Notes under the pieces: model-generated
Databases searched by the model: none
Told to the model about the DNA's origin: nothing
Seen by the model: the letters and a program-made list of their open reading frames with translations, nothing else
In this document: positions 47,673 to 55,286 of the stretch, in pieces
Layout: the number at the start of each line of letters is the position of its first letter
Position numbering within the stretch: the stretch's first letter is position 1
Assembly (NCBI GenBank): GCA_947458455.1
Contig: CANGYJ010000003.1
Span: 372,001 to 436,000 of the forward strand
Length of the DNA stretch: 64,000 nt
Reading direction: 5' to 3'
Origin: Verrucomicrobiaceae bacterium
GTDB taxonomy: Bacteria; Verrucomicrobiota; Verrucomicrobiia; Verrucomicrobiales; Verrucomicrobiaceae
Translations under genes and position numbers: made by a program

Positions 47673-48446
47673 TTATTGGAAGAGCCGCTCGAAGAACTGG
47701 TTCATTTCCTCCCACGAGGCTTTGTCGGCGGATTCGTTGTAGGCCGCCCCTTTGCTGTTGTCATTGCCTGCGGCTTTTTGGGTGAAGGCATGCACGGCAC
47801 CGGGATATTGGACGAGTTTGAAATCGACGCCGGCGTCCTTCATCTCCTGCTCAAAGGCAGCGAGGTCTTTGGCGGGCACGAAGGGATCATCCGCCCCGTG
47901 AAGGGCGAGGACTTTGCCTTTGATGTTCTTGCCATCGGCCGGGGCAGGGGAATCGAGGCCGCCGTGGAAGCTGACGATGCCCTTCACCATGGCTCCGCTG
48001 CGGGCCAGTTCGATGACGCCGGTGCCGCCGAAGCAGTAACCGATGGCGGCGATCTGGGTGGGATCAGCCTGCGGGGTTTTGCGGAGCTGCTCCAGCCCGG
48101 CGAGAAGGCGCTCGCGGTAGAGTTTGCGGTCGGTTTTGTATTTCCCGGCCACTCTGCCGGACTCCGGCGGCTGCGGGCGGATGCCTTTGCCGTAGATGTC
48201 GGCCACGAAGACATTGTATCCAAGCTCCGCGAGCATCTTGGCCCGCATTTTCTCGTTCTCGCTCACGCCGGTCCACTGGTGAATGATGAGCACGGAGGGC
48301 AGTTTGCCGGCTTTGGTGCTTTCCACGACGTGCAGACCTTCGCAGGTCACGCCGCCGGTGGTGTATTCGACGGCAGTTGTGGTGATCTCAGCCCGCAGGG
48401 CGGTGGCAACGAAGAGGAATAAGGATAGGAAGGCGCGTGGTTTCAT
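47673..48446 (-). CDS. Dienelactone hydrolase family protein, exported
   Basis: 257 residues. Signal peptide MKPRAFLSLFLFVATALRA, then an alpha/beta hydrolase of the DLH type: SVLIIHQWTGVSENEKMRAK, the nucleophile elbow IGYCFGGTG with Cys, the acid LHGADDPFVP and the His in YPGAVHAFTQ. A complete Cys-Asp-His triad is therefore visible. The substrate is unknown; periplasmic DLH-like proteins are usually general esterases. Confidence 0.87.
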   Translation of the reverse strand: MKPRAFLSLFLFVATALRAEITTTAVEYTTGGVTCEGLHVVESTKAGKLPSVLIIHQWTGVSENEKMRAKMLAELGYNVFVADIYGKGIRPQPPESGRVAGKYKTDRKLYRERLLAGLEQLRKTPQADPTQIAAIGYCFGGTGVIELARSGAMVKGIVSFHGGLDSPAPADGKNIKGKVLALHGADDPFVPAKDLAAFEQEMKDAGVDFKLVQYPGAVHAFTQKAAGNDNSKGAAYNESADKASWEEMNQFFERLFQ

Positions 48447-48598
48447 CCGGCGGCGAGCTTAGGCAAGCGATTCGAAGCTGACAAGCATCCAAGCAGCCCT
48501 TCCCAGCGCACTTTATCCCGGGACAAGGAAAGGCGTGGATTTCCGCTTTCGTTTTGTCCGCCCCCTCTAAACTCCGCTCCCATTCATAAACCACCACC

Positions 48599-49660
48599 AT
48601 GACGCCCGAAGAAGCCAAAGCCCAGCTCGACAACCAAGTCCGTGAAATCATCAACTGGCACTTCTCGCCGGAAACCGGCTGCCCGTTCTGGCTGGAGTGG
48701 GCGAAGAAGAATTTCGACCCGCGTGGCGTGGTGAATAGCTACGAGGACATCATCGCGAAGTTTGACCACTTCCAGGATGAGTATCTCCGCGACCTCCAGC
48801 CCGAGGTTTGGGTGCCCAAAGCCTTTGAAGGCAAGCCCTTCAACATTTTCGAAACCGGCGGCACCACCGGCATGCCCAAGCAGCGCATCGGCTGGAACGA
48901 CTTCCGCGTCGATTACGAGGAATTCAGTCACAAGCTCGCCGACGAGCATTTCCCGAAGGGCAAAAGCTGGATCATGGTCGGCCCCACAGGTCCGCGGCGA
49001 CTGCGTCTCGCGGTGGAGCATCTGGCGAACTATCGCGGCAGCTCCTGCTACTTCGTCGATCTCGATCCTCGCTTTGTGAAGAAGGTCATTGCGAATAAGC
49101 AGTTCGATGTCGCTCGTCAGTACATGGATCACGCCGTCGATCAGGCCGTGCTGCTCCTGAAAAACCGCCGCATCAGCGCCATTTTTACAACCCCGAAACT
49201 GCTCGAAGCCCTCGCTGAAAAAGTCGATCTCTATGATGTCGGCATCCGTGGCTGCTTCGTCGGTGGCACCACCATGACGCCGCAGTATGTGCGCTTCATT
49301 GTGGAAGAAGTCCTCGAAGGCAAAATCGGCTTCTACCCCACCTATGGCAATACCTTGATGGGCCTCGCCGCCAGCGTGCCGCTCACGCCGGAGGACAATT
49401 TCTCCATCACTTACTACGCCCCGCAGCCACGTGCCGTGCTGCGCATCGTGAACCCGAACGCCACCAACGAAACCGTCGATTACGACGCCTGGGGCCGCGT
49501 CGAGCTCACCACGCTCACCAAAGAGTTCTTCATGCCGCGCTTCCTCGAGCGCGATGAAGCCATGCGCCGCAAACCCCGCGCCCCCTACGCCTGGGACGGC
49601 GTCGCCGACGTCCGCCCCTTCGGTGCGATGGAGAAGACCATTGTTGAGGGCGTGTATTGA
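48599..49660 (+). CDS. Acyl-adenylating enzyme of the PaaK/EhpF/LuxE type
   Basis: 353 residues. The ANL phosphate-binding loop is FETGGTTGMPKQR, and a second family block is GGTTMTPQYVRFIVEEVL followed by FYPTYGNTLMG. The C-terminal mobile domain of full-length ligases is lacking, as in EhpF and LuxE. Those enzymes activate a carboxylate for reduction by a partner reductase. The downstream aldehyde dehydrogenase family gene (50854) and iron alcohol dehydrogenase (52375) make the same job likely here: carboxylate to acyl-AMP, to aldehyde, to alcohol. The substrate, an aryl or fatty acid, cannot be read. A two-gene cassette separates this gene from its partners. Confidence 0.75.
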   Translation: MTPEEAKAQLDNQVREIINWHFSPETGCPFWLEWAKKNFDPRGVVNSYEDIIAKFDHFQDEYLRDLQPEVWVPKAFEGKPFNIFETGGTTGMPKQRIGWNDFRVDYEEFSHKLADEHFPKGKSWIMVGPTGPRRLRLAVEHLANYRGSSCYFVDLDPRFVKKVIANKQFDVARQYMDHAVDQAVLLLKNRRISAIFTTPKLLEALAEKVDLYDVGIRGCFVGGTTMTPQYVRFIVEEVLEGKIGFYPTYGNTLMGLAASVPLTPEDNFSITYYAPQPRAVLRIVNPNATNETVDYDAWGRVELTTLTKEFFMPRFLERDEAMRRKPRAPYAWDGVADVRPFGAMEKTIVEGVY

Positions 49661-49674
49661 GTTAGACTCCGATC

Positions 49675-50232
49675 ATGGAACCTGTCACGCTGGCGCGAAA
49701 ACTCGGCACCACGGCTCATCTGTCGTGTTTGAGGCAAAGCGCTAAGCGTGTGGGGTTGGTGACAGAAAAAGACCTCATCGACGAAGCTGTGGCCCGTGGC
49801 TGCTTTCATTACATGGAGCAGATCGGCCATCCGCCCCAGCAGCGCGTTAGCGAGGCAGTTTTCTCGAATGAGCAACTCGCTCTTGCCCTGCTCACCATCG
49901 CCAATCCGTATGAGCCATGGTTCATTCGCATCGGAGCCATGATGCTAAGTCATCCTAGCAACGATGTTCGCAAGCTGGCCCTCTATACGAAATACGAGCG
50001 CAGCGAGGTCATCGTTCGCGAGATCGCCCTCGCTGGTCTTCGTTACGAGCCTGAGAATGCCTTCTGGAGTGAGTTGCTTGCTTTGCTGCCGGAAACCGCG
50101 CCGCCAAAAAGTGGTGTAATGCCCCACCACACACGTTTTGTTTCCATACCCGGCCTGATTGCCCCCAAAACCGTCGGACCCACAAAATGGCTCCGCCCAG
50201 CCAAAGTGACGGGACTTGGTTATGCAGCCTGA
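49675..50232 (+). CDS. Small protein paired with a nucleotidyltransferase (possible antitoxin)
   Basis: 185 residues, no signal or membrane segment. The N-terminal half (VTLARKLGTTAHLSCLRQSA) may contain a helix-turn-helix-like segment; the middle is helical (ALALLTIANPYEPWFIRIGA, SHPSNDVRKLALYTKYERSE) with HEAT-like spacing. I do not recognise the family. It starts 14 bases after the adenylating enzyme and overlaps the nucleotidyltransferase gene by 11 bases, so the two are a translationally coupled pair. By analogy with AbiEi/AbiEii-type pairs it may be the antitoxin; this is inference. Confidence 0.6.
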   Translation: MEPVTLARKLGTTAHLSCLRQSAKRVGLVTEKDLIDEAVARGCFHYMEQIGHPPQQRVSEAVFSNEQLALALLTIANPYEPWFIRIGAMMLSHPSNDVRKLALYTKYERSEVIVREIALAGLRYEPENAFWSELLALLPETAPPKSGVMPHHTRFVSIPGLIAPKTVGPTKWLRPAKVTGLGYAA

Positions 50233-50797
50233 TTCCGACAATCCCACATTCATCCTGCGAGAGTTGGATTCACGACTGAATCACGCGGTGGAACTGACTT
50301 TGATCGGCAAATCGGCCATGTGGCTCGGCTACGACGACCCGCCAGAAGGATTCGGTGCCACAGCCGATGTGGATGCGGTTGTTCCGGCTGAATACTCCGA
50401 GGTGATGGATCATGATCTGGCCTTCTGGGAGTCGCTCAAAGAAGCAAATGCAGCCCTTGAGCGGTTCGGACTCTATCTCTCGCACATTTTCGAGCAGCAC
50501 TCGGTATTCCTCCGTGCTGACTGGTCCACTCATCGTGTGAGACTGACACGTCCCGTTACAGAGCATCTGCGTTTGTTTCGCCCTGCGACGTTGGATCTGA
50601 TTCTGACCAAAATGATGCGTGGAGACGACCCTCAGCACATGGAGGAAATTCAGTGGATGATCACCAAGGACCATATCTCCCGTGCTGGGATGCAGGATTG
50701 CCTGCAGGCGGCCGTGATTCCAAACGATGATCCCATTTGGCAGGAACTCTTTCAGCAGGCAAAAACCGCCGTTCTCGCCATGTCGTATGAATCCTGA
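50222..50797 (+). CDS. Nucleotidyltransferase-fold protein (DUF6036/AbiEii-like)
   Basis: 191 residues from the ATG at 50222. LTLIGKSAMWLGYDDPPEGF then ATADVDAVVPAEY form the nucleotidyltransferase core with the G-S/K loop and the D-x-D metal pair in ADVDAV. A helical part follows (RPATLDLILTKMMRGDDPQH, IQWMITKDHISRAGMQDC) typical of proteins of this class. Several such proteins act as toxins that modify tRNA or proteins. Overlap with the upstream gene and placement inside a metabolic operon suggest a mobile two-gene module. Confidence 0.65.
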   Translation: MQPDSDNPTFILRELDSRLNHAVELTLIGKSAMWLGYDDPPEGFGATADVDAVVPAEYSEVMDHDLAFWESLKEANAALERFGLYLSHIFEQHSVFLRADWSTHRVRLTRPVTEHLRLFRPATLDLILTKMMRGDDPQHMEEIQWMITKDHISRAGMQDCLQAAVIPNDDPIWQELFQQAKTAVLAMSYES

Positions 50798-50853
50798 TTG
50801 CGCCGACGTTTAGCCCGCTCCAAATCACAAATCCCAACTCAAACCAAAAATAG

Positions 50854-52284
50854 ATGTCCATCCCCCATCTCCCCGCTCTCCGCAAAGGTCGTCCGTATGA
50901 GTCGCTCGATAAGGCTCAGGTCAAAGATCACAAATCCGGCGAAATTTGCGCCGAAATCAGCCAGGTGAATGCCGGCATCGTGCGCAAGGACCTCGCGAAG
51001 ATCGGCGAGGCGCGTGCGTCTTTGAAGAAGTTCACCGTCGAACAACTCATCGACATCACCGCGAAGGCGGGCGAGCTTTTCCTCAATGGTACGCTGCCTC
51101 TCGGCGACAAAGGTCACACGCAGTCGCCGCAGGAGTATGTGGCTACGCTTTCCCGCACCAGCGGCCTGCCGCATGTCATGGTGAAGCGAAACATGGCCAA
51201 GCTGCACTTCGCGCTGACGAACATGAAAATGATCCTCAATGGCCTCACTCGCGGCCTTGACCTGAGCATCATTGATCGTGGCTTTGGCACGCAGTCCGGC
51301 TGCCCAGTGTCGTATTTCCCCACCACGAAATCTTTGGGCCTCGTCATGCCGTCGAATTCACCGGCGGTGAATTCGCTGTGGTTGCCAGCCATTGCGCTGA
51401 AGATCCCCGTGGTCATCAAACCGGGCCGCGAGGAGCCGTGGACGCCGTTTCGCCTTATTCAGGCCTTCATCGCCGCGGGCGCACCGCCTGAGGCCTTTGG
51501 CTTCTACCCGACCGACCACGAAGGCAGCGGTGAAGTCGTCAAACTCAGTGGCCGAAACCTCGTTTTCGGCGATGTAGCCATGGCGAAGATGTATGAGGGT
51601 AATCCCTCCGTGCAGGTCCACGGCCCAGGCTGGAGCAAAATCATCATCGGCGAAGACAAGATCGAAAACTGGAAGGACTACCTCGATGTCATGGTCGCCT
51701 CCATCAGCGACAACGGCGGACGTTCCTGCATCAATGCCAGCGCCGTCATCGTGCCGAAATACGGCAAAGAAATCGCCACCGCACTCGCTGAGCGCCTTGG
51801 TCCCGTGATGCCGACGACCTCCGACGACGAAAACGCCCGCCTCGCCGGCTTCGCCAACGTCAAAATGGCCGACTACATTGATGGAGCCATCGACAACGAT
51901 CTCAAAACGCCCGGTGCAGAGGATGTGACCGCGCAGTTCCGCAATGGCCCGCGCAAAACCGAATTCCAAGGCGGCACCTTCCTGCGTCCGACGATCATCT
52001 GGTGCTCCGACAATAAGCACCCGCTCGCCAATCGCGAGTTCCTTTGCCCCTACGCCAGCGTGCTGGAGATCCCGCAGAGCGAGGTGCTTGGCCGCATCGG
52101 CTACAGCCTCATCGTCACCGCCATCACCCAGGACGAAGCCTTCATCAACGACCTGCTCGAATGCGGTGACATCGACCGCCTCAACATCGGCCCGATCAGC
52201 ACCATGAAGATCAGTTGGGACCAGCCGCATGAGGGCAATATGTTCGAGTTCCTCTACAAGCGTCGCTCGATTGATTGCGCGTGA
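50854..52284 (+). CDS. Aldehyde dehydrogenase family acyl reductase
   Basis: 476 residues, cytoplasmic. NAD(P)-binding and catalytic blocks of the ALDH superfamily: LGLVMPSNSPAVNSLWLPAI, IPVVIKPGREEPWTPFRL, and the nucleophile in NGGRSCINAS (C292). The expected order for oxidative ALDHs (a Glu base in a GG-containing loop before the Cys) is not obvious, which fits an acylating/reductive role like EhpG or LuxC-type enzymes. It would reduce the activated acyl group made by the enzyme at 48599 to an aldehyde. The next gene is an alcohol dehydrogenase. Confidence 0.8.
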   Translation: MSIPHLPALRKGRPYESLDKAQVKDHKSGEICAEISQVNAGIVRKDLAKIGEARASLKKFTVEQLIDITAKAGELFLNGTLPLGDKGHTQSPQEYVATLSRTSGLPHVMVKRNMAKLHFALTNMKMILNGLTRGLDLSIIDRGFGTQSGCPVSYFPTTKSLGLVMPSNSPAVNSLWLPAIALKIPVVIKPGREEPWTPFRLIQAFIAAGAPPEAFGFYPTDHEGSGEVVKLSGRNLVFGDVAMAKMYEGNPSVQVHGPGWSKIIIGEDKIENWKDYLDVMVASISDNGGRSCINASAVIVPKYGKEIATALAERLGPVMPTTSDDENARLAGFANVKMADYIDGAIDNDLKTPGAEDVTAQFRNGPRKTEFQGGTFLRPTIIWCSDNKHPLANREFLCPYASVLEIPQSEVLGRIGYSLIVTAITQDEAFINDLLECGDIDRLNIGPISTMKISWDQPHEGNMFEFLYKRRSIDCA

Positions 52285-52294
52285 GCCATCGTCG

Positions 52295-52349
52295 CACGGG
52301 CTTTCCAGCCCGTGTTTGTCTCCGATTCGGGTTGGAAAACCTGATCTAC
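52295..52349 (+). repeat. Hairpin plus diverged palindrome arm before the alcohol dehydrogenase gene
   Basis: CACGGGCT-TTCC-AGCCCGTG (52295-52314) is a perfect 8-bp hairpin followed by TTTGTCT. GGGTTGGAAAACCTGATCTA (from 52329) matches the right arm of the 2482-2542 palindrome in 16 of 20 bases. The segment lies between the reductase and dehydrogenase genes, where it could act as an attenuator. Confidence 0.6.
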
Positions 52350-52374
52350 GGTTGGAATTCTCGCTCTACACCCC

Positions 52375-53496
52375 ATGTACGCCCTCATCCCCTTCGATCA
52401 CCAACCGCGCACGCGCCTTGTTTTTGGCAATGGCACGCTTTCACGCGTGGGAGAGTTGGTGCGTGAGTATGGCGGCTCGCGGGTGCTGGTGGTGAGTGAT
52501 CCGGGGATCGTGAAGGCGGGCTACACGGAGCGGGCTTCGGGCTTTTTGACTGAAGCGGGCCTCGCGGTCGAGATTTTCGGCGAGGTTCGGGAAAATCCGA
52601 GCACGGAAGATGTGGATGCTTGTGTGAAGGTGGCGCGGGACTTTGGCGCGGATTTCATCATCGGCCTCGGTGGCGGCAGCAGCATGGATACGGCGAAGGG
52701 CTGCAACTTCATCCTCACCAACGGCGGACGCATGCACGACTACTGGGGCACCGGCAAGGCCACGAAGCCTATGCTGCCAATCATCGCCATCCCGACGACG
52801 GCGGGCACCGGCAGCGAGTGTCAAAGCTACGCGCTCATCTCCGACGCCGAAACGCATGTCAAAATGGCCTGTGGCGATCCCAAGGCCGCTGCGAGGGCCG
52901 CCATTCTCGATCCTGAGCTCACCGTGTCGCAACCGCGCCGCGTGACCGTTTGCACCGGCATCGACGCCCTCTCGCACGCACTGGAAACGGCCGTCACGAA
53001 GAAACGCAATGCCCTGAGTATGCTTTACTCGCGGGAAGGCTTCCGTCTTTGCCATGCAGGCTTCCCGCGTGTGCTGCGTGACCCGAAAGATACCGAGGCA
53101 CGCGGCATGATGCTCCTCGGCGCGGCCTACGCGGGCATTGCCATCGAAAACAGCATGCTCGGAGCCGCGCACTCCTGCGCGAACCCGCTCACCGCCCTCT
53201 TCCACCTCACCCATGGCGACGCCGTGGGCGTGATGCTGCCGCACGTCATCCGTTTCAATGCTCAGCAGCCCGAAATCGCCGCCATCTACGAATCCTACTT
53301 CGACGGCGACCTCGCCGACCGCGTGAGCGAGCTCCTTTGGGAAGCCCAAATGCCCCGCACCCTCACCGAGCACGGCGTCAAAGAAGAAAACCTCCGCGAC
53401 CTCGCCGAAATGGCCGCCAAACAGTGGACCGCCCAGTTCAATCCACGCCTGCCGAGTGTGGAGGACTTTGTGGAGCTGTATCGCGCGGCTTTGTGA
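52375..53496 (+). CDS. Iron-containing alcohol dehydrogenase
   Basis: 373 residues. Nucleotide-binding GLGGGSSMDTAKG and AIPTTAGTGSECQSYALI are present. Metal ligands appear at DALSHALET, GAAHSCANPLTAL and HLTHGDAVGVMLPH. Group III (iron) dehydrogenases interconvert alcohols and aldehydes with NAD(P)H. In this context it is likely to reduce the aldehyde made by the upstream reductase. The gap between the two genes holds a hairpin and a repeat arm. A 17-base palindrome (53551-53567, GGCACTTGCCAAGTGCC) lies in the convergent gap after this gene. Confidence 0.9.
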   Translation: MYALIPFDHQPRTRLVFGNGTLSRVGELVREYGGSRVLVVSDPGIVKAGYTERASGFLTEAGLAVEIFGEVRENPSTEDVDACVKVARDFGADFIIGLGGGSSMDTAKGCNFILTNGGRMHDYWGTGKATKPMLPIIAIPTTAGTGSECQSYALISDAETHVKMACGDPKAAARAAILDPELTVSQPRRVTVCTGIDALSHALETAVTKKRNALSMLYSREGFRLCHAGFPRVLRDPKDTEARGMMLLGAAYAGIAIENSMLGAAHSCANPLTALFHLTHGDAVGVMLPHVIRFNAQQPEIAAIYESYFDGDLADRVSELLWEAQMPRTLTEHGVKEENLRDLAEMAAKQWTAQFNPRLPSVEDFVELYRAAL

Positions 53497-53642
53497 GCTT
53501 GATGCGGTTCTTTTGAGGGTCGTGACAGTGCCTGGCAAGGCCCAAGGAGAGGCACTTGCCAAGTGCCCCGCTTGGCCCGGCGGGCCGAGTTCTTTGGGGC
53601 CCACACGCTCAAGGATTACGAAGGCACGGGGGGCCTTCCCAC

Positions 53643-55286
53643 CTACTTCCCAGCCACCTTCTCCCGTAGCTCCGCCACCAGCTCCCGGCTCACCTTCACA
53701 TCCTTCTGCCACATCACATTCGTCGGATCCGTGGCGGCTAGGCGTTCGTCGATCATCAGGCTCTGCTGCATCAGCTCCAGCGCCTCCGCCCAGCGTTCCT
53801 GCGGTTCATAGATCTCGGCGGCGATGAACCAGCAACAGTAGGAGAGGTCGCGCTGCCACTGGGCATTGGCGGGCTCGCTGGCGGCTAGGCGTTCGCGGAT
53901 GGTCTTGCTCTCGGTGAAGTGGCGCATGGCTCCGGCCAGATCGCCCTGCGCCACCGCGAGGCCGCCAAGTTTGATGAGCGAGACGGATAGGTCGCGCTGC
54001 CACTGGGCATTGGTAGGGTCGCTGGCGGCTAGACGTTCGGCGATGGCATAGTCTTCGGTGAAGTAGCGCAAGGCCCCGGCCAGATCGCCCTGCGACACCG
54101 CGAGGTCGCCGAGCTTATCCAGCGAAACAGAGCAGTCGCGCTGCCACTGGGTATTGGCGGGGTTGCTGGCGGCTAGGCGTTCGCGGATGGTCTTGCTCTC
54201 GGTGAAGTGGTGCATGGCTCCGGCCAGATCGCCCTGCGCCACCGCTATGTTGCCGAGTTTGATTAGCGATACGGAGAGGCCGCGCTGCCACGGGGCGTTG
54301 GCTGGGTCGCTGGTGGCGAGGCGTTCGCTTATGATCTTGCTCTCGGTGAAGTGGTGCAAGGCTCCGGTCAGATCTCCCTGCGCCACAGCGAGGTCGCCGA
54401 GGTTGTTCAGCGAGACGGAGAGGGCGCGCTGCCACTGAGCATTGGTGGGGTCGCTGGCGGCTAGGCGTTCGCGGATGGTCTTGCTCTCGGTGAAACTGCG
54501 CAAGGCCCCGGCCAGATCGCCTTGCGCCACCGCGAGATTGCCACAACTTTCAAGCCATCGCGAGCGCTGGCGTTCGTCGCGGAAGGGGATGTGTGCGGCA
54601 TTGGCTTCCTGCACGAAGGCGTGGCCTTCGGAGACCATGCCGTTGTCCACGGCAGCTTGCAGCAGCGGAAGGGCGATGCGGGTGGTGTGGTCTGTGGTAA
54701 TTGGATTGCCTGAGGCGAGGGCCTGCCGCCAGAGCGGATGCAGGCTGTCCCAGGTGGAGCGCCCGCCGCTGCCGGAGGAATGGCTGCCGCTTTCGCTCTG
54801 AATCAAAGCGAGGCGGTCATCGCTGATGGGTGTGAGGGCATCGAACTCGAACTTGGGGGCGCACCAGGAGATGAGGTCACGGGCGTGGTGATAGGCGGCT
54901 GCGGTGTGGGCATCGTCGAGGCAGATGAGGACGATGGCGTTCAGGTTGCCAAGAGCCTCACGCTGGCCATTGACGACTTTCCAAAAGGTGGCGAGTGCCG
55001 GTGACTTGGGATCGGCTCCAGGCTCGGGCCGGAGGGCGATGACGGGGATGTCGTCTGCTGCGAGTTGGCTGGTGCTGTCGACGAGCTGAATGGCGGCAGC
55101 TTCCACGCGTTCTTCGCCTGCCTGATAGCGCAACTCATGAAGAAGACGCGGGGCGATGAGCTGGCGCATGGTGCGCAAGATGTCATCCAGCACCAGGGCC
55201 GAGCGATAGCGCAGGGAGATGAGGGTTGGCTGCGCGAGATTGAGCGCGGCGTGCAGCTCGGTTAGATCAGGCGCTGGGTTTGACAT
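53643..55286 (-). CDS. TPR protein with unknown N-terminal domain, partner of the ATPase
   Basis: 547 residues. Residues about 20-160 form an alpha/beta domain of unknown family (LRYRSALVLDDILRTMRQLI, NLNAIVLICLDDAHTAAAYH). From about 245 to 528 lie six TPR-like units with a strict 48-residue period, for example NLAVAQGDLAGALRSFTESK followed by TIRERLAASDPTNAQWQR. Units 1-5 are nearly identical and the sixth is diverged. Its start lies inside the end of the upstream ATPase gene (20-base overlap), so the two are translated together. A sensor or adaptor role for the ATPase is inferred. Confidence 0.75.
   Translation of the reverse strand: MSNPAPDLTELHAALNLAQPTLISLRYRSALVLDDILRTMRQLIAPRLLHELRYQAGEERVEAAAIQLVDSTSQLAADDIPVIALRPEPGADPKSPALATFWKVVNGQREALGNLNAIVLICLDDAHTAAAYHHARDLISWCAPKFEFDALTPISDDRLALIQSESGSHSSGSGGRSTWDSLHPLWRQALASGNPITTDHTTRIALPLLQAAVDNGMVSEGHAFVQEANAAHIPFRDERQRSRWLESCGNLAVAQGDLAGALRSFTESKTIRERLAASDPTNAQWQRALSVSLNNLGDLAVAQGDLTGALHHFTESKIISERLATSDPANAPWQRGLSVSLIKLGNIAVAQGDLAGAMHHFTESKTIRERLAASNPANTQWQRDCSVSLDKLGDLAVSQGDLAGALRYFTEDYAIAERLAASDPTNAQWQRDLSVSLIKLGGLAVAQGDLAGAMRHFTESKTIRERLAASEPANAQWQRDLSYCCWFIAAEIYEPQERWAEALELMQQSLMIDERLAATDPTNVMWQKDVKVSRELVAELREKVAGK
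53703..54554 (-). repeat. 144-bp tandem repeat inside the TPR gene
   Basis: Near-identical 144-base units encode the 48-residue TPR-like repeats. For example, the string GCGGATGGTCTTGCTCTCGG begins at 53896 and again at 54184, exactly two periods apart. The high DNA identity between units indicates recent duplication or gene conversion. Confidence 0.85.
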
